Assembly: GCF_900206265.1 (NCBI RefSeq)
Contig: NZ_LT907782.1
Coordinates: forward strand, 2,480,001 to 2,544,000
Direction: 5' to 3'
Origin: Nitrosomonas ureae
GTDB lineage: Bacteria; Pseudomonadota; Gammaproteobacteria; Burkholderiales; Nitrosomonadaceae
Length of the DNA stretch: 64,000 nucleotides
Shown here piece by piece: positions 18,379 to 29,648 of this stretch (within the stretch, counting starts at the first letter, position 1; every line of letters begins with the position of its first letter). A program made the position numbers and the translations under genes. Below the pieces are notes generated by a model. That model saw only the letters and a program-made list of their open reading frames with translations. It was not told the DNA's origin and did not search any database.

Positions 18379-19581
18379 TTAGTGAATGATGGCTTTGGCG
18401 AATTTCCGTTTGCCGACCTGTATCACAACCGATACGCCACGCATTATTTGGATCGATTTGTCGGTTATTTTCTCATTGTTTAATTTGACCGCGCCTTGTT
18501 CGATCATGCGCAATGCCTCGCTGGTACTGGCGGTTAATCCTGTTTGTTTTAATACTTGCACCAGTGGTATTTCGTTGCCCGGTGCCTGGATTATTTTTTC
18601 CGGAATCTCTTCGGGCAGTGCGCCGTGCTTGAACCGTGCTTCAAAGTCAGCTAACGCATCCTCAGCACTAGCTCGGCTGTGGAAGCGGGTAACCATCTCC
18701 TGCGCCAATATCACTTTGATATCGCGCGGATTGCGTCCTGCCGCAACTTCTTCACGCCATTTTTGAATGGTTTGCAGGGATTCGAAGGACAGTAGTTCCA
18801 GGTAACGCCACATGAGTTGATCTGAGACCGACATCAACTTGCCGAAAATTTCAGCCGGGCTTTCGGTGATACCGACATAATTATTCAGGGATTTTGACAT
18901 TTTGTTTACGCCATCCAACCCTTCCAACAGCGGCATGGTAAGAATGCATTGTTGCGGTTGTCCAAAATGTTTTTGTAGTTCCCGCCCCATCAATAGATTG
19001 AATTTTTGATCGGTGCCGCCCAATTCCAGGTCTGCCTTGAGTGCGACAGAATCGTAACCCTGGATCAAAGGATACAGGAATTCATGTATGGCGATCGCTT
19101 GGTTATTGCGATAGCGTTTGTCGAAATCATCCCGTTCCAGCATGCGTGCAACGGTATGAGTTGCGGCCAGTTTGATCAGATCTGCGGCGTCCATTTTGCC
19201 CATCCAGGTGGAATTAAACACCACCTCGGTCTGATCCGGATTTAGAATTTTAAAGACCTGCGTGGTGTAGGACTGCGCATTTTCTGCAACTTGTTCCCGG
19301 GTAAGGGGCGGGCGGGTGCTGTTTTTTCCGCTGGGATCCCCAATCATGCCGGTGAAATCGCCGATGAGAAACAAAATGCGATGTCCCATAACTTGCAGCT
19401 GGCGCAGCTTGTTCAATAATACCGTATGGCCTAGATGCAGATCCGGTGCTGTAGGGTCGAATCCGGCTTTAACACGTAAGGGATGCCCGGAGACAAGCTT
19501 GGCTTCAAGCTCGGTTTCGACCAATAATTCTTGGCTGCCGCGTTTTATGATTTCAAGTTGGGATTTTATTGATGTGTTCAC
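18379..19581 (-). CDS. tyrS: Tyrosyl-tRNA synthetase
   Basis: This 400-residue class I synthetase charges tRNA-Tyr. HLGH lies at 49-52 ([16 protein letters not shown]) and the KMSKS loop near residue 230 ([11 protein letters not shown]). A C-terminal S4 RNA-binding domain ([19 protein letters not shown]) completes the chain. The start is GTG. It is transcribed divergently from the M23 peptidase gene. The HLGH/KMSKS pattern and length suggest the TyrZ-like group, but the symbol tyrS is kept. Confidence 0.96.
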   Translation of the reverse strand: MNTSIKSQLEIIKRGSQELLVETELEAKLVSGHPLRVKAGFDPTAPDLHLGHTVLLNKLRQLQVMGHRILFLIGDFTGMIGDPSGKNSTRPPLTREQVAENAQSYTTQVFKILNPDQTEVVFNSTWMGKMDAADLIKLAATHTVARMLERDDFDKRYRNNQAIAIHEFLYPLIQGYDSVALKADLELGGTDQKFNLLMGRELQKHFGQPQQCILTMPLLEGLDGVNKMSKSLNNYVGITESPAEIFGKLMSVSDQLMWRYLELLSFESLQTIQKWREEVAAGRNPRDIKVILAQEMVTRFHSRASAEDALADFEARFKHGALPEEIPEKIIQAPGNEIPLVQVLKQTGLTASTSEALRMIEQGAVKLNNEKITDKSIQIMRGVSVVIQVGKRKFAKAIIH

Positions 19582-19724
19582 GATCGGGTAAGCTTACAAT
19601 TTTTATTTGATATGAGATTCCGAAATGCTTATTTAGGTCATTTTTAGTCGTTTTTTGGTACATATCGACTATTTTCATGTTAGACTCGCGCCTGTCTTGT
19701 TACATGACTGGAGGTACTTCATAG

Positions 19725-21062
19725 ATGCTATATACGCCTATTAGCAGTAAACAAAGGATTCTAGCTCAAAAATCATCTAAATTAACAAAAAAATCAATTC
19801 GCTGGCTGGTGGCTCTATCCAGCATTCCCCTATTTGGCATTGTCACAGCATTTGGTATCGCACCTAACTCTCCGTCATTTGGTGAAATTCCCGTAGAAGA
19901 AATCGTTCTAGATCTTGATTTATCTATTCCGGATGCGCTAGCCGAAGCACAATCCAATCAATCTTTCTGGCGCCAGGAAAGTATTCGGCGGGGTGATACG
20001 ATTGCGGCAATCTTGAACCGATTGGATGTCAGCAGCGAAGATTCTACCTATTTCCTTCAAGCGGCACGCGATAGCCGTGCGATGCGGCAGTTGAGACCCG
20101 GTAAAACTGTTTATGCACAAACAACCGCTGAAGGTGAGTTGTTGTCATTACGTTATTTCTTTGGGAACGAAGAGCTGTTTTTGATGGAAAAAACAGACGA
20201 TGCGTTCAAGATGACGGAACAGCCGATTGAGCTGGATGCGCAGATTCACATGAAATCCGGTGTGATTAACAGCTCTTTATTTGGTGCGACGGATAATGCG
20301 GGGATACCGAACAATATCGCCATGCAGTTGACGGAAATATTTGCATCAGAAATCGATTTTTACCGGGATTTGCGCCAGGGAGATCGTTTTACCATAGTTT
20401 ACGAAACTTTCTCAAGCGATGGTAGGCGCGCTAAAACAGGCCGAGTGCTGGCCGTTGAGTTTGTCAACAAAGGAAAATCTCATCAGGCGGTTTATTTCAA
20501 ATCATACAATGGTGCAGAGGGGTATTACACCCCTGGAGGTGAAAGCTTACGCAAAGCATTCTGGCTTTCGCCGCTTTCATTTACGCGCATAAGTTCCGGT
20601 TTTACGAACAGACGTTTTCATCCCATACTTAAAGAGTGGCGCGCGCATCGTGGGATTGATTATGCTGCTCCCACCGGTACGCCTGTAAAAGCCACGGCAA
20701 GTGGAATTGTCGCTTTTTCTGGTTCGCAAAGAGGTTATGGCAATCTGATTGTGCTTAAACATAATGGTAAATACGAAACCGCCTATGGCCACCTTTCCCG
20801 GTTTGCAGCCGGATTAAGTAAAGGTAAGCGTGTAAACCAGGGTGACGTGATCGGTTATGTGGGCTCGACAGGTATGGCGACAGGGCCGCATTTACATTAT
20901 GAATTACGTGTGGATGGCGTGCAGCGTGATCCGACTAAAGTGGTTTTGCCAACCGCACCGCCGATAGCGAAGCGTGATTTAAATGCATTTAAAGATGAGA
21001 CCCATGCTTTGCTGACTCGCTTAAACATCATGCGCAGTATTCATCTGGCTGCGATAGAGTAA
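19725..21062 (+). CDS. mepM: M23-family murein DD-endopeptidase (MepM-like)
   Basis: This 445-residue protein has an N-terminal membrane anchor (about 28-48), an OapA/LysM-like segment (RRGDTIAAILNRLDV) and a C-terminal M23 metallopeptidase domain. Zinc and catalytic motifs are H-R-G-I-D-Y near residue 307 and G-P-H-L-H-Y-E near residue 387. MepM-type enzymes cut cross-links in peptidoglycan to let new material in. A GGAGG site precedes the ATG. It is followed closely by anmK, which recycles anhydro-muropeptides, so the two may share a role in wall turnover. Confidence 0.92.
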   Translation: MLYTPISSKQRILAQKSSKLTKKSIRWLVALSSIPLFGIVTAFGIAPNSPSFGEIPVEEIVLDLDLSIPDALAEAQSNQSFWRQESIRRGDTIAAILNRLDVSSEDSTYFLQAARDSRAMRQLRPGKTVYAQTTAEGELLSLRYFFGNEELFLMEKTDDAFKMTEQPIELDAQIHMKSGVINSSLFGATDNAGIPNNIAMQLTEIFASEIDFYRDLRQGDRFTIVYETFSSDGRRAKTGRVLAVEFVNKGKSHQAVYFKSYNGAEGYYTPGGESLRKAFWLSPLSFTRISSGFTNRRFHPILKEWRAHRGIDYAAPTGTPVKATASGIVAFSGSQRGYGNLIVLKHNGKYETAYGHLSRFAAGLSKGKRVNQGDVIGYVGSTGMATGPHLHYELRVDGVQRDPTKVVLPTAPPIAKRDLNAFKDETHALLTRLNIMRSIHLAAIE

Positions 21063-21080
21063 TTTTGTCAAGTTTATTAA

Positions 21081-21118
21081 TTGACGGTTTGTTTCGGCGA
21101 GCAAATCGTCAATTTCTT
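21081..21118 (+). terminator. Probable terminator after mepM
   Basis: TTGACGGTTTG (21081-21091) pairs with CAAATCGTCAA (21102-21112) with one mismatch, followed by a T-rich stretch. It lies between mepM and anmK and would partly separate their expression. Confidence 0.6.
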
Positions 21119-21160
21119 GATGGAAATTGACCTCTGACTTTTCCCGTTGTAACCGAATAA

Positions 21161-22264
21161 TTGGAACCCGTTTACTACCTAGGCATGATGTCGGGCACCA
21201 GCCTGGATGGCGTGGATGCCGTGCTGGCTGATTTTCGGGCCACTACCCCATTATTATTGGGGACTTGCTATTGCCCTTATAACGATGATCTGCGTGAAGC
21301 ATTGCTGCTGTTGCATCAACCTGGCTACGATGAGCTTCATCGGGCGGCAATGCTCAGCAACTGGTTGTCTCGTTTATACGCGAAAGCGACCGCAGATTTG
21401 CTGGAAAGCACGGGTATTTTGGCAGCACAAATTGTTGCCATCGGATGTCATGGACAAACGATCAGGCATTGTCCGGAACCGGAAAAGCGCTATACGATTC
21501 AGCTTGTCAATGCTGCTCTGTTAGCTGAATTAACAGGAATCACAGTAGTTGCTGATTTAAGAAGCCGCGATATCGCTGCGGGTGGTCAGGGTGCTCCTCT
21601 GGTACCCGCATTTCATGAAGCTGTTTTCAAAAGCTCAAGCCGACATCGTGTAATCGTTAATATTGGCGGCATAGCTAATATTACGAATCTTGATCCTCAT
21701 CATGCAATTACGGGGTTTGATTGCGGCCCAGGTAATTCATTAATGGATGCGTGGTGTTTGCAGCATACCGGAAGAAATTATGATCAAAACGGGCAATGGG
21801 CGGCAACGGGTCAGGTTGTTCCTGCTTTATTGGATGCTTTACTATCAGATCCTTTTTTTGCCGAGATGCCTCCCAAAAGCACAGGGCGGGAGTTGTTTAA
21901 TCTTCGTTGGCTGGAAGAAAAGCTGCAGTTCAGTGAAGAATCACCGGAAGATGTTCAGGCAACGTTGTTACAATTAACCATCATGTCGATTGCTCAAGCC
22001 ATCGGTACGTACTGTTCGGGTGCGGAAGAAGTTTATATATGTGGTGGAGGGGGGCATAATTCTTTATTGATTAATCGGCTTGCTGAAATAATGCCCGGAA
22101 AAAAAGTAGCGCTGACCGATCAACTCGGGATAACGATCGATTGGGTAGAGGCTTTTGCATTTGCGTGGTTGGCACAGCAAGCGATTTTGCGTAAAACAGG
22201 CAATCTGACAGCAGTTACCGGGGCGAAAGGAAGCAGAATTCTGGGAGCGATTTATCCCGTATGA
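21161..22264 (+). CDS. anmK: Anhydro-N-acetylmuramic acid kinase
   Basis: AnmK opens and phosphorylates 1,6-anhydro-MurNAc during peptidoglycan recycling. The 367-residue product starts at TTG; an in-frame stop codon lies immediately upstream, and the N-terminal phosphate-binding motif LGMMSGTSLDG must be retained, so TTG is the only suitable start. Further motifs are GCHGQTIRH, NIGGIANIT and GFDCGPGNSLMD. It converges on erpA, with 22 bp between stops. Confidence 0.95.
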   Translation: MEPVYYLGMMSGTSLDGVDAVLADFRATTPLLLGTCYCPYNDDLREALLLLHQPGYDELHRAAMLSNWLSRLYAKATADLLESTGILAAQIVAIGCHGQTIRHCPEPEKRYTIQLVNAALLAELTGITVVADLRSRDIAAGGQGAPLVPAFHEAVFKSSSRHRVIVNIGGIANITNLDPHHAITGFDCGPGNSLMDAWCLQHTGRNYDQNGQWAATGQVVPALLDALLSDPFFAEMPPKSTGRELFNLRWLEEKLQFSEESPEDVQATLLQLTIMSIAQAIGTYCSGAEEVYICGGGGHNSLLINRLAEIMPGKKVALTDQLGITIDWVEAFAFAWLAQQAILRKTGNLTAVTGAKGSRILGAIYPV

Positions 22265-22286
22265 AATTTCGGATGCGGGATGCGTT

Positions 22287-22631
22287 TTATACTGAGAATG
22301 ATGATCCGCAGCCGCAAGTGCTAGTGGCACCCGGATTTTTAATGATGAATTGTGCACCTTGTATATTTTCTTGATAATCGATCTCGGCGCCGATCAAATA
22401 CTGAAAGCTCATAGGATCGACCAATAATTTAACGCCATTCTTTTCCATTACGGTATCATCTTCATTGATTGATTCATCAAAAGTGAAGCCATATTGAAAC
22501 CCTGAGCAACCACCACCGCTGACAAAAACTCTGAGATTAAGATGGTCGTTGCCTTCTTCCTCGATCAGTTGTTTGACTTTGGAGGCTGCATTTTCAGTAA
22601 AAGTGAGGGGGATATTCAGTTCAGTGTTCAT
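22287..22631 (-). CDS. erpA: Iron-sulfur cluster insertion protein ErpA
   Basis: This A-type carrier delivers Fe-S clusters to target proteins. I start at ATG 22631 (MNTELN, 114 residues); the frame extends to a TTG eight codons earlier. The three conserved cysteines are in [11 protein letters not shown] and the C-terminal TCGCGSSF. It ends the rplM-rpsI-argC-DUF6776-bactofilin-erpA run on the minus strand. Confidence 0.95.
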   Translation of the reverse strand: MNTELNIPLTFTENAASKVKQLIEEEGNDHLNLRVFVSGGGCSGFQYGFTFDESINEDDTVMEKNGVKLLVDPMSFQYLIGAEIDYQENIQGAQFIIKNPGATSTCGCGSSFSV

Positions 22632-22688
22632 GTTAATTTCTGCAGTAGTTGTCAAATTATGGATTGCAAATACTATACAACATATACA

Positions 22689-23153
22689 TCAGGACGCATC
22701 TTTCTCTGTAACAGTATGAGGTTGCGGCTGCTCGCTTGCTGGAGCTAATGTTATCATTTTCTCTGATTGTTGCGTGTCTTCTATATCCACAGGGTGTTGA
22801 TGAATCATTTTCCCTGCAACGGAGGCTCCAAGCCGGATTTCTAAAGAACCATAATGAACATCACCGAATACTTTGGCTTTTTCCTGTAGTTCCAGATATC
22901 CTAAAGCGTCAATGGGACCGGTCACTGTGCCATTAATGACGACATTAGTAGCTTTTATTTTTCCCTTGATACTGCCTTCATTGCTGAGCACCAGTGTACT
23001 GTGTTCATCATCGGTTGCAAAGATGTTTCCTGTAATATGTCCATCGACTCGAAGACCCCCCGTAAAATGAATATCGCCCGAGATCGTTGTGTTTGCGCCA
23101 ATTAGTGTATCGATATGATGATGTAGTTGGTTTTTCCTTTTTCTACCGAACAT
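22689..23153 (-). CDS. Bactofilin (polymer-forming cytoskeletal protein)
   Basis: This 154-residue protein has the DUF583 bactofilin core: a right-handed beta-helix of hydrophobic repeats such as TLIGANTTISGDIHF, LRVDGHITGNI, and NVVINGTVTGPI. A short basic N-terminus and a disordered tail flank it. Bactofilins polymerise without nucleotide and scaffold wall enzymes. A strong AAGGAG site precedes the ATG, and it starts 12 bases after the DUF6776 gene stop. Confidence 0.93.
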   Translation of the reverse strand: MFGRKRKNQLHHHIDTLIGANTTISGDIHFTGGLRVDGHITGNIFATDDEHSTLVLSNEGSIKGKIKATNVVINGTVTGPIDALGYLELQEKAKVFGDVHYGSLEIRLGASVAGKMIHQHPVDIEDTQQSEKMITLAPASEQPQPHTVTEKDAS

Positions 23154-23165
23154 TTCTTTTCTCCT

Positions 23166-23900
23166 TCACAATGTCGGTTGTATAGTTTCCGATAGTATGG
23201 CTTTTTTGTCACCATTTCTAAAAACTTCTACCTGAATATTTTCTACGATGGAATTCGGTGGTACTTTAAAAAATTCTTCCAATCTATGGAAGAATTTAAA
23301 GATAACAGGAAAATCTTGTTGCTGATTTTTTTTCGTAAGAGGTAACACCTTGCTTTGACCGTTCTGTGTCAGTTTAACAGTAAACCTTAAGTTTCCCTTA
23401 AAATCATTCGGTCTTTCTCCACCTTGAATTAATGTCAATGCATAGCGGTATTCACCCGGCGTTTGCATTTTTTTTAAGCTAAATTGATAAACTGAAATCC
23501 CATTTTTTGTATTGCTGGCGATGAGGTGCTGGAAGAATTCAAGCCTTTCTTTTAATTGATCATTCTTATTGGCAAGAGACTTTATTTCTTCCGTAAGATT
23601 CTGGTTGGCGGTATTGCTGATTTGTAGCTGCTGAGTTAAATCACCAATCTGGGCACATAATTTTTGTTTCTTGGTTTGTCTGCATGTTCCAGGATCAAAT
23701 AAGTAAGCGAATTTTTCTTCAAGAGTATCTCCTGGTGTGCTGATGGATTGTCTTCCCATTTCATACATGAACCAAGAAAGCAACAACAGCAAGGTACAGC
23801 TAACGGTCATACCGATCAGGTATGACTGCCAGGTCCGGCGAGGACGAACAACGACACGTGGGGATAGGATTTTAGGTCTTCTCTGAAACAACTTATACAC
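23166..23900 (-). CDS. Bitopic inner-membrane protein, DUF6776-like
   Basis: This 244-residue protein starts at GTG. A basic cytosolic N-terminus is followed by one membrane helix (about 28-48), a coiled coil (about 85-130, KKQKLCAQIGDLTQQLQ onwards) and a periplasmic beta-rich domain. A member of this family commonly sits between argC and bactofilin in beta-proteobacteria, as here. The bactofilin neighbour suggests an envelope or wall-scaffold role, but no biochemical function is known to me. Confidence 0.82.
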   Translation of the reverse strand: MYKLFQRRPKILSPRVVVRPRRTWQSYLIGMTVSCTLLLLLSWFMYEMGRQSISTPGDTLEEKFAYLFDPGTCRQTKKQKLCAQIGDLTQQLQISNTANQNLTEEIKSLANKNDQLKERLEFFQHLIASNTKNGISVYQFSLKKMQTPGEYRYALTLIQGGERPNDFKGNLRFTVKLTQNGQSKVLPLTKKNQQQDFPVIFKFFHRLEEFFKVPPNSIVENIQVEVFRNGDKKAILSETIQPTL

Positions 23901-23960
23901 CGGGGATTTTACGGTATTCGGCTTAATTGATCGGGATATGATATCGGGAGAATTTTATTC

Positions 23961-24989
23961 TCAAGGTAACAGCGGTACCTGATTGATTCCCAGTGTTTCA
24001 GGCAGGTCAAACATAATATTCATGTTTTGTATGGCTTGCCCTGCTGCGCCTTTGACCAAATTATCGGTTACTGATAGTACCACAACTGTATCGCTATTTT
24101 GCGGTTGATGAACGGCGATGCGACAAATATTTGAACCACGTACAGAACGAGTCTCCGGATGTTTCCCAGCAGGTAGCACATCAACAAAAGCTTCATTCTG
24201 ATAGCGTTCCTCGTACAAGGCTTGCAAGTCAACTGGCTGGATTAGTTTTGCGTAGAGTGTGGCATGGATACCGCGAATCATCGGTACCAAATGCGGAACA
24301 AAAGTTAGACTAACTGGCTTCTGAGCGATATTGGAAAGCCCTTGCTTTATCTCGGGCAAATGCCGGTGCCCCGGAACGCCGTAAGCTTTGAAATTATCAG
24401 ATGCTTCTGCGAGCAAAGTATGAACTTCGGCTTTACGCCCCGCACCGGAAACGCCTGATTTGACATCAGCGATGAGGTGGTTGACATCGATGATGCCGGC
24501 TTCTATCAGCGGTAAGAAACCAAGCTGTACTGCAGTAGGATAACAACCGGGGTTGGCGATAAGACGCGCATTTTTTATCAGTTTGCGATTAATTTCCGGT
24601 AAGCCATATACTGCTTCAGTGATCAGGGCGGGACAAGCGTGCTGCATGCCGTACCATTTTTCCCATTCTGCAATATTTTTGATGCGGAAGTCTGCCGCCA
24701 GATCGATTACTCTAACGCCTGCTTGCAATAAGGATTCTGCCTGTTGCATGGCAATACCGTTAGGTGTGGCAAAAAATACTAAGTCGCATTTATTGAGTTT
24801 TGTATCTGCGGGATCGCTGAATTTAAGGTCGATATGTCCCCGTAAGTTGGTAAACAAATCCGAGACATTTATGCCAGCTTCGCTTCGCGAGGTAATTGCT
24901 TTGATTTTTACTTTAGGGTGCAAAGCCAATAACCGTAGTAATTCCACGCCGGTGTATCCTGTTCCACCAACAATACCGACATTAATCAT
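23961..24989 (-). CDS. argC: N-acetyl-gamma-glutamyl-phosphate reductase
   Basis: ArgC catalyses the NADPH-dependent third step of arginine synthesis. The 342 residues show [14 protein letters not shown] at the nucleotide site, the active-site cysteine in [13 protein letters not shown] (near residue 149), and the H-R-H-L-P-E-I segment. An excellent AGGAGG site precedes the ATG. A terminator for rpsI lies in the gap upstream, so argC may have its own promoter or depend on read-through. Confidence 0.96.
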   Translation of the reverse strand: MINVGIVGGTGYTGVELLRLLALHPKVKIKAITSRSEAGINVSDLFTNLRGHIDLKFSDPADTKLNKCDLVFFATPNGIAMQQAESLLQAGVRVIDLAADFRIKNIAEWEKWYGMQHACPALITEAVYGLPEINRKLIKNARLIANPGCYPTAVQLGFLPLIEAGIIDVNHLIADVKSGVSGAGRKAEVHTLLAEASDNFKAYGVPGHRHLPEIKQGLSNIAQKPVSLTFVPHLVPMIRGIHATLYAKLIQPVDLQALYEERYQNEAFVDVLPAGKHPETRSVRGSNICRIAVHQPQNSDTVVVLSVTDNLVKGAAGQAIQNMNIMFDLPETLGINQVPLLP

Positions 24990-25044
24990 TGTGCCTCCTG
25001 TTAAGTTTTTAGCAGATACTATTTTTTATTTCTTAATAACACAA

Positions 25045-25071
25045 ACAAAAAAGCCACCTGATTGAGGCGGC
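25045..25071 (-). terminator. Terminator of rplM-rpsI
   Basis: On the minus strand GCCGCCT pairs with AGGTGGC (25053-25071, one G-T pair) and is followed directly by six to eight T residues (25045-25052). It is placed 28 bp after the rpsI stop. Confidence 0.85.
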
Positions 25072-25098
25072 TTTTGGTGTGAATCCGATACGAAAGAA

Positions 25099-25491
25099 TC
25101 ATCGTTTTGAGAATTGTTTACGCCGCCGTGCCTTACGTAAACCAACTTTTTTTCTCTCTACTTCGCGTGCGTCACGAGTTACTAAGCCTGCTTTACTTAA
25201 AGCAGGCTTAAGTGTCGCATCATAATCGATCAGTGCGCGAGTAATGCCATGACGAACCGCGCCAGCTTGACCTGATTCCCCGCCTCCATGAATATTGACC
25301 ATAATATCAAATGAATTGGCATTATCAGTTAACTCTAGGGGTTGTCTTACGATCATTCGACCTGTCTTGCGGGAGAAATAATCATCAATGGGTTTATTGT
25401 TAATGACAATTGCACCTTTTCCTGGTTTGATAAAGACGCGTGCAACAGCACTTTTACGTCGTCCGGTACCGTAATTATATTGAGTGGCCAT
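25099..25491 (-). CDS. rpsI: 30S ribosomal protein S9
   Basis: S9 binds 16S rRNA in the small-subunit head, and its tail contacts P-site tRNA. I start at ATG 25491 ([19 protein letters not shown]), giving 130 residues; the longer open frame reaches into rplM. The C-terminus has the hallmark basic run [11 protein letters not shown]. It begins four bases after rplM. Confidence 0.98.
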   Translation of the reverse strand: MATQYNYGTGRRKSAVARVFIKPGKGAIVINNKPIDDYFSRKTGRMIVRQPLELTDNANSFDIMVNIHGGGESGQAGAVRHGITRALIDYDATLKPALSKAGLVTRDAREVERKKVGLRKARRRKQFSKR

Positions 25492-25495
25492 AGGG

Positions 25496-25930
25496 TTAAG
25501 CTCTAACTTCAAGTGGTTTGGGTTGTTGAGCGGCATGCGGGTGAGTATCGCCAGCATAAACTTTGAGTTTCTTTAACATTGCATATCCCAAGGGGCCTTT
25601 CGGTAACATTCCTTTGACGGCTTTTTCTAGTGGACGTGCGGGAAAACGCGCGTGCATTTTACCTAAAGGGGTTGCATAAATACCACCTGGGTAGCCGGTG
25701 TGACGATAGTAGATTTTATCTTCCAGCTTGTTACCCGTAACTTTCATTTTGTCGATATTGACTACAATGATGTAATCACCGGTGTCAACATGCGGTGTAT
25801 AGATCGGTTTATGTTTGCCACGCAAGCGATGAGCAATCTGCGAAGCGAGACGCCCTAATACTTTATTGGTTGCATCAATAACGAACCAGTCATGGTTTAC
25901 TTCGTGTGGTTTGGCGGAAAATGTTTTCAC
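25496..25930 (-). CDS. rplM: 50S ribosomal protein L13
   Basis: L13 is an early-assembly 23S rRNA-binding protein. The GTG at 25930 gives V/M-K-T-F-S-A-K-P, matching the family start (144 residues); the open frame continues to a TTG eight codons upstream. Conserved motifs are [31 protein letters not shown] and the [19 protein letters not shown] segment. It heads the operon with rpsI. Confidence 0.98.
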   Translation of the reverse strand: MKTFSAKPHEVNHDWFVIDATNKVLGRLASQIAHRLRGKHKPIYTPHVDTGDYIIVVNIDKMKVTGNKLEDKIYYRHTGYPGGIYATPLGKMHARFPARPLEKAVKGMLPKGPLGYAMLKKLKVYAGDTHPHAAQQPKPLEVRA

Positions 25931-26219
25931 GAAAAACTTGTCCTGCGAATTCAAAAAGAGCCGAGAATTCTATGTCAGACATCAAGAAAAGTCAAATTTG
26001 GAAAGCTTTATTTTTACCGCGGCATCATATTCTTGCTGGGAATGAAAAGTGATGCGACGTGTTTGCTGAAGAATGGTGGATTTTGCGCTGATCGCCGCTA
26101 TAATCATGCTGTATTGAGAAGAAAAATCACATTTGAAGCAGGATTCTGAGTGAGTTTCTGATCAGCCGAATAAATTAGTAGTATTTTCCCACTCCTAAAA
26201 ATATGCCGAGAGATACGCT

Positions 26220-27926
26220 TTGAAAGAGAAATCCGAAACCAATTTGCACGTTGAATCAACACCCTCCAATTTTATTCGCAATATCATAGAAGAAGATAAC
26301 CGTTCCGGCAAATGGAATGGACGTGTAGAAACGCGCTTTCCGCCCGAACCGAATGGTTACTTGCACATTGGTCATGCCAAGAGTATTTGTTTGAATTTTG
26401 GTATTGCGCGCGATTATGGCGGTGTTTGTCATTTGCGTTTTGATGACACCAATCCTGAAAAGGAAGCGCAGGAGTACGTTGATTCGATTTGTGACAGTGT
26501 TTCCTGGTTGGGTTTTGATTGGGGTCAACATCTTTATTATTCTTCGGATTATTTCAATCAGTTATATGAGTTCGCCGAATATATGATCGATTGTGGAAAA
26601 GCATATGTGGAAAGTCTCTCTGCTGATGAAATACGTGAATTGCGTGGCACATTGACTGATCCCGGTAAAAATAGTCCTTTTCGTGATCGTCCGATTGCGG
26701 AAAGTCTGGATTTGTTTCGGCGGATGAAAGCCGGAGAATTTCCTGACGGACAGTATGTATTGAGAGCGAAAATTGACATGGCCTCACCCAACATTAATAT
26801 GCGCGATCCGGTGATCTATCGTATTCGTCACATTCATCATCAACGTACTGGCAATCAATGGTGTATTTATCCGATGTATGACTATACCCATTGTATTTCC
26901 GATGCGCTGGAAAGAATTACGCACTCATTGTGTACGCTCGAATTTGAAGACCACCGGCCATTATATGATTGGGTGTTAGATCAACTGGTTGATAAAGTAC
27001 CCTGTCATCCTCAGCAAATCGAATTTGCTCGCCTCAATTTGACGTATACGGTAATGAGCAAGCGCAAGTTGATCGAGCTGGTGGAAAGCAAGTTGGTTGA
27101 CGGTTGGGATGATCCCCGGTTAAGCACGCTTGCCGGCGTGCGCCGCCGAGGATTTACGCCACGCGCTATTCGGTTGTTTGCCGAGCGTATTGGTATCAGT
27201 AAGGCCGATTCCTGGATAGATATGGGGGTGCTGGAAGACTGTTTGCGCGAAGATCTGAATGAAAATGCGCCGCGACGCATCGCCGTTCTTAAGCCGGTTA
27301 AGTTGATTATTGATAATTATCCGGAGAATCAGCAAGAAGAATGCTTTGCGCCCAATCATCCGCAGAAACCGGAATGGGGAAAGCGCATTATTCCATTTTC
27401 TAAGATTTTGTATATTGAGCGCGATGATTTCATGGAAGTACCGACAAAGGGCTATTTCCGCCTTGCACCTGGTGTTGAAGTGCGATTGCGCTATGCATTT
27501 ATTGTCAAGTGCGTACAAGTGGATAAAAATACACAAGGTGATATTGAAGCCATTCATTGTACCTATGATCCGGATACCAAAAGTGGAACTCCTGGTGCAG
27601 AAAGCCGCAAGGTAAAGGGCAATATTCACTGGCTTTCAGTAAAACACGCGCAAGCAGCAGAAATACGACTTTATGATCGTTTGTTCACTGATCCATATCC
27701 GGATAGTGGTGGAAAGGATTATAAAACTTCATTGAATTCACATTCGAAGCAAATTATTACCGCGTATGTAGAGCCATCGCTATGTGAAGTGAAGCCGGAA
27801 CAAAGCTTTCAATTTGAGCGTAATGGCTATTTTATTGCTGATCGTATGGATATGCAATCCGATAAGCCGGTGTTTAACCGGGCTGTAACTTTGCGTGATT
27901 CGTGGGGGAAATTAATAGATAAGTAA
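26220..27926 (+). CDS. glnS: Glutaminyl-tRNA synthetase
   Basis: This 568-residue class I enzyme charges tRNA-Gln. It starts at TTG; no ATG lies upstream in frame, and the conserved [11 protein letters not shown] segment begins about 18 residues in, as in E. coli GlnS. HIGH-type motif: [19 protein letters not shown]-type motif: VMSKRKL. The C-terminal anticodon-binding beta-barrels are intact to the end. It is transcribed alone, divergent from the ribosomal operon. Confidence 0.97.
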   Translation: MKEKSETNLHVESTPSNFIRNIIEEDNRSGKWNGRVETRFPPEPNGYLHIGHAKSICLNFGIARDYGGVCHLRFDDTNPEKEAQEYVDSICDSVSWLGFDWGQHLYYSSDYFNQLYEFAEYMIDCGKAYVESLSADEIRELRGTLTDPGKNSPFRDRPIAESLDLFRRMKAGEFPDGQYVLRAKIDMASPNINMRDPVIYRIRHIHHQRTGNQWCIYPMYDYTHCISDALERITHSLCTLEFEDHRPLYDWVLDQLVDKVPCHPQQIEFARLNLTYTVMSKRKLIELVESKLVDGWDDPRLSTLAGVRRRGFTPRAIRLFAERIGISKADSWIDMGVLEDCLREDLNENAPRRIAVLKPVKLIIDNYPENQQEECFAPNHPQKPEWGKRIIPFSKILYIERDDFMEVPTKGYFRLAPGVEVRLRYAFIVKCVQVDKNTQGDIEAIHCTYDPDTKSGTPGAESRKVKGNIHWLSVKHAQAAEIRLYDRLFTDPYPDSGGKDYKTSLNSHSKQIITAYVEPSLCEVKPEQSFQFERNGYFIADRMDMQSDKPVFNRAVTLRDSWGKLIDK

Positions 27927-28007
27927 CTGTATTTATTGTTGATAATTAATAATCAATATAGTTTTTGGACATTCGTTCCTTTCATTATCGATAGTAACTG
28001 CAATTAA

Positions 28008-28781
28008 TTAGAATTTATTTTTCCATTCGCGTAATACCTCGAAAACATTCTCTGGATTTTGCATGAGTCGGGCAGAATAATTTTGTGCGCTGTTAATGAT
28101 GGGTTGGTGTTCGCAACGCAGGAACGGATTAATTGCTTTTTCAAGTGAGAGTGTTGTCGGGATTGTTGGAATATTTTTGTGACGTAATTCTTGTGCAGTG
28201 ATTGCGAACTCGCTAAGTTTTCTATTATCTGGATCAACCGCCTTGGCAAATGCTATATTTCCCAAAGTGTATTCATGTGTGCAGTAAATTAAGGTAGCAT
28301 CCGGTAGCTGGGAGATTTTTTGCAGAGAGTGGTAAAGCTGCGTTGCAGATCCTTCAAATATTCTTCCGCAGCCGCAAGAAAAAAGTGTGTCGCCACAAAA
28401 GATCATATGCCATGGATCTGACCCATAATAGGCGATGTGTCCCCGGGTGTGCCCGGGTGTATCTAACACTGTGAGATTGAGTGATATCTCGGGTAAGCTT
28501 ACGATATCATTTTGTTGCACCGGGTTTGTTATAGCGGCGATTGATTCATTGCCCGGTCCGTATACGGGAATATCAAACCACTGAAGTAATTCCGCTACGC
28601 CTCCGATGTGATCGCTATGGTGATGGGTAATAAGAATTGCACTGGGTTGCAGTTCTTTTAATCGAAGATACTCAATTACCGGAACTGCAGTACCCGGATC
28701 AATGATGGCCGCATAATTTCGATTGTGAGTTATCCATATGTAATTGTCTTTAAATGCATGTACTGGATATATATTCAGCAT
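28008..28781 (-). CDS. gloB: Hydroxyacylglutathione hydrolase (glyoxalase II)
   Basis: GloB hydrolyses S-lactoylglutathione to lactate and glutathione in methylglyoxal detoxification. The 257-residue metallo-beta-lactamase-fold protein has the metal motif ITHHHSDHIGG (near residue 53), LDTPGHTRGHI, FCGDTLFSCGCGRIFEGS, and the late CTHEYTLGN. A GGAG site precedes the ATG. It is divergent from the methyltransferase gene. Confidence 0.95.
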   Translation of the reverse strand: MLNIYPVHAFKDNYIWITHNRNYAAIIDPGTAVPVIEYLRLKELQPSAILITHHHSDHIGGVAELLQWFDIPVYGPGNESIAAITNPVQQNDIVSLPEISLNLTVLDTPGHTRGHIAYYGSDPWHMIFCGDTLFSCGCGRIFEGSATQLYHSLQKISQLPDATLIYCTHEYTLGNIAFAKAVDPDNRKLSEFAITAQELRHKNIPTIPTTLSLEKAINPFLRCEHQPIINSAQNYSARLMQNPENVFEVLREWKNKF

Positions 28782-28875
28782 GAAAGCTCCATTTAAAGAA
28801 GATGCCGTAATGAAAAATGTTAATTGATATTACACAAATAGTGTAAATTCTGATATCGAGTAAGCGATATGGTTC

Positions 28876-29646
28876 ATGATGATTGCGCAAAATGTTCAGC
28901 AATGGTTTGAGTCTTCTCTTGGTCAATATTTGATTGAACATGAGCACCGTTATTTTGATCAGGTTGTGGCGAATATCTTTGGTTACAATGCGGTGCAGAT
29001 AGGCTGGCCACAGTTTGATTTTTTACGTTTGAATCGCATGCCCTTACGTTTTTCCGTGGGTTTTGAATGTGAAACTTCGGTACGAGCTGAAGCGGGTTTT
29101 CTTCCTATTCAGACTAGCAGCATGGATCTCGTTATTTTGCCCCATGCGCTTGAGTTTAATGCAAATCCTCATCAAATCTTAAGAGAGGTGCATCGAATTC
29201 TGATACCCGAAGGCCATCTCGTTGTGTCAGGATTTAATCCCTTTAGTCTATGGGGCGTCTGCCCTCATTTAAAATCAATGAGGGAGGAGTTTCCATGGAA
29301 TGGAGATTTTATTGCATTATCGCGGCTTAAAGATTGGTTGAAATTACTGGATTTTGAAATGGCGGGTGGTCGGCTTTGTTGCTACGTGCCCCCGCTCAAA
29401 CAAGAAAAATGGCGGCGGCGGTTTGCTTTTATGGAGGCTGCAGGGGATCGCTGGTGGCCGATTTCAGGCGGGGTATATTTTTTGCATGCCATAAAACACA
29501 CGCACGGGATGCGAATTATCAAACCTGATTGGAGAAATTGTTTCGATGCCAAGAGAAAGATGGTGCCGATTGCTCGGAGGATTATCAAAGATTCCAAGGA
29601 AAAGCGATCATCAGGCTGCTCAAACCAGATTGATGATTTAAATTAA
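28876..29646 (+). CDS. SAM-dependent methyltransferase (class I)
   Basis: This 256-residue protein carries a Methyltransf_11-like core ([40 protein letters not shown]). The first glycine-rich SAM loop is weak. In proteobacteria a methyltransferase of this kind commonly sits between gloB and rnhA/dnaQ, exactly as here. Its stop is two bases before the rnhA start, indicating co-expression. The substrate is unknown. Confidence 0.85.
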   Translation: MMIAQNVQQWFESSLGQYLIEHEHRYFDQVVANIFGYNAVQIGWPQFDFLRLNRMPLRFSVGFECETSVRAEAGFLPIQTSSMDLVILPHALEFNANPHQILREVHRILIPEGHLVVSGFNPFSLWGVCPHLKSMREEFPWNGDFIALSRLKDWLKLLDFEMAGGRLCCYVPPLKQEKWRRRFAFMEAAGDRWWPISGGVYFLHAIKHTHGMRIIKPDWRNCFDAKRKMVPIARRIIKDSKEKRSSGCSNQIDDLN

Positions 29647-29648
29647 TC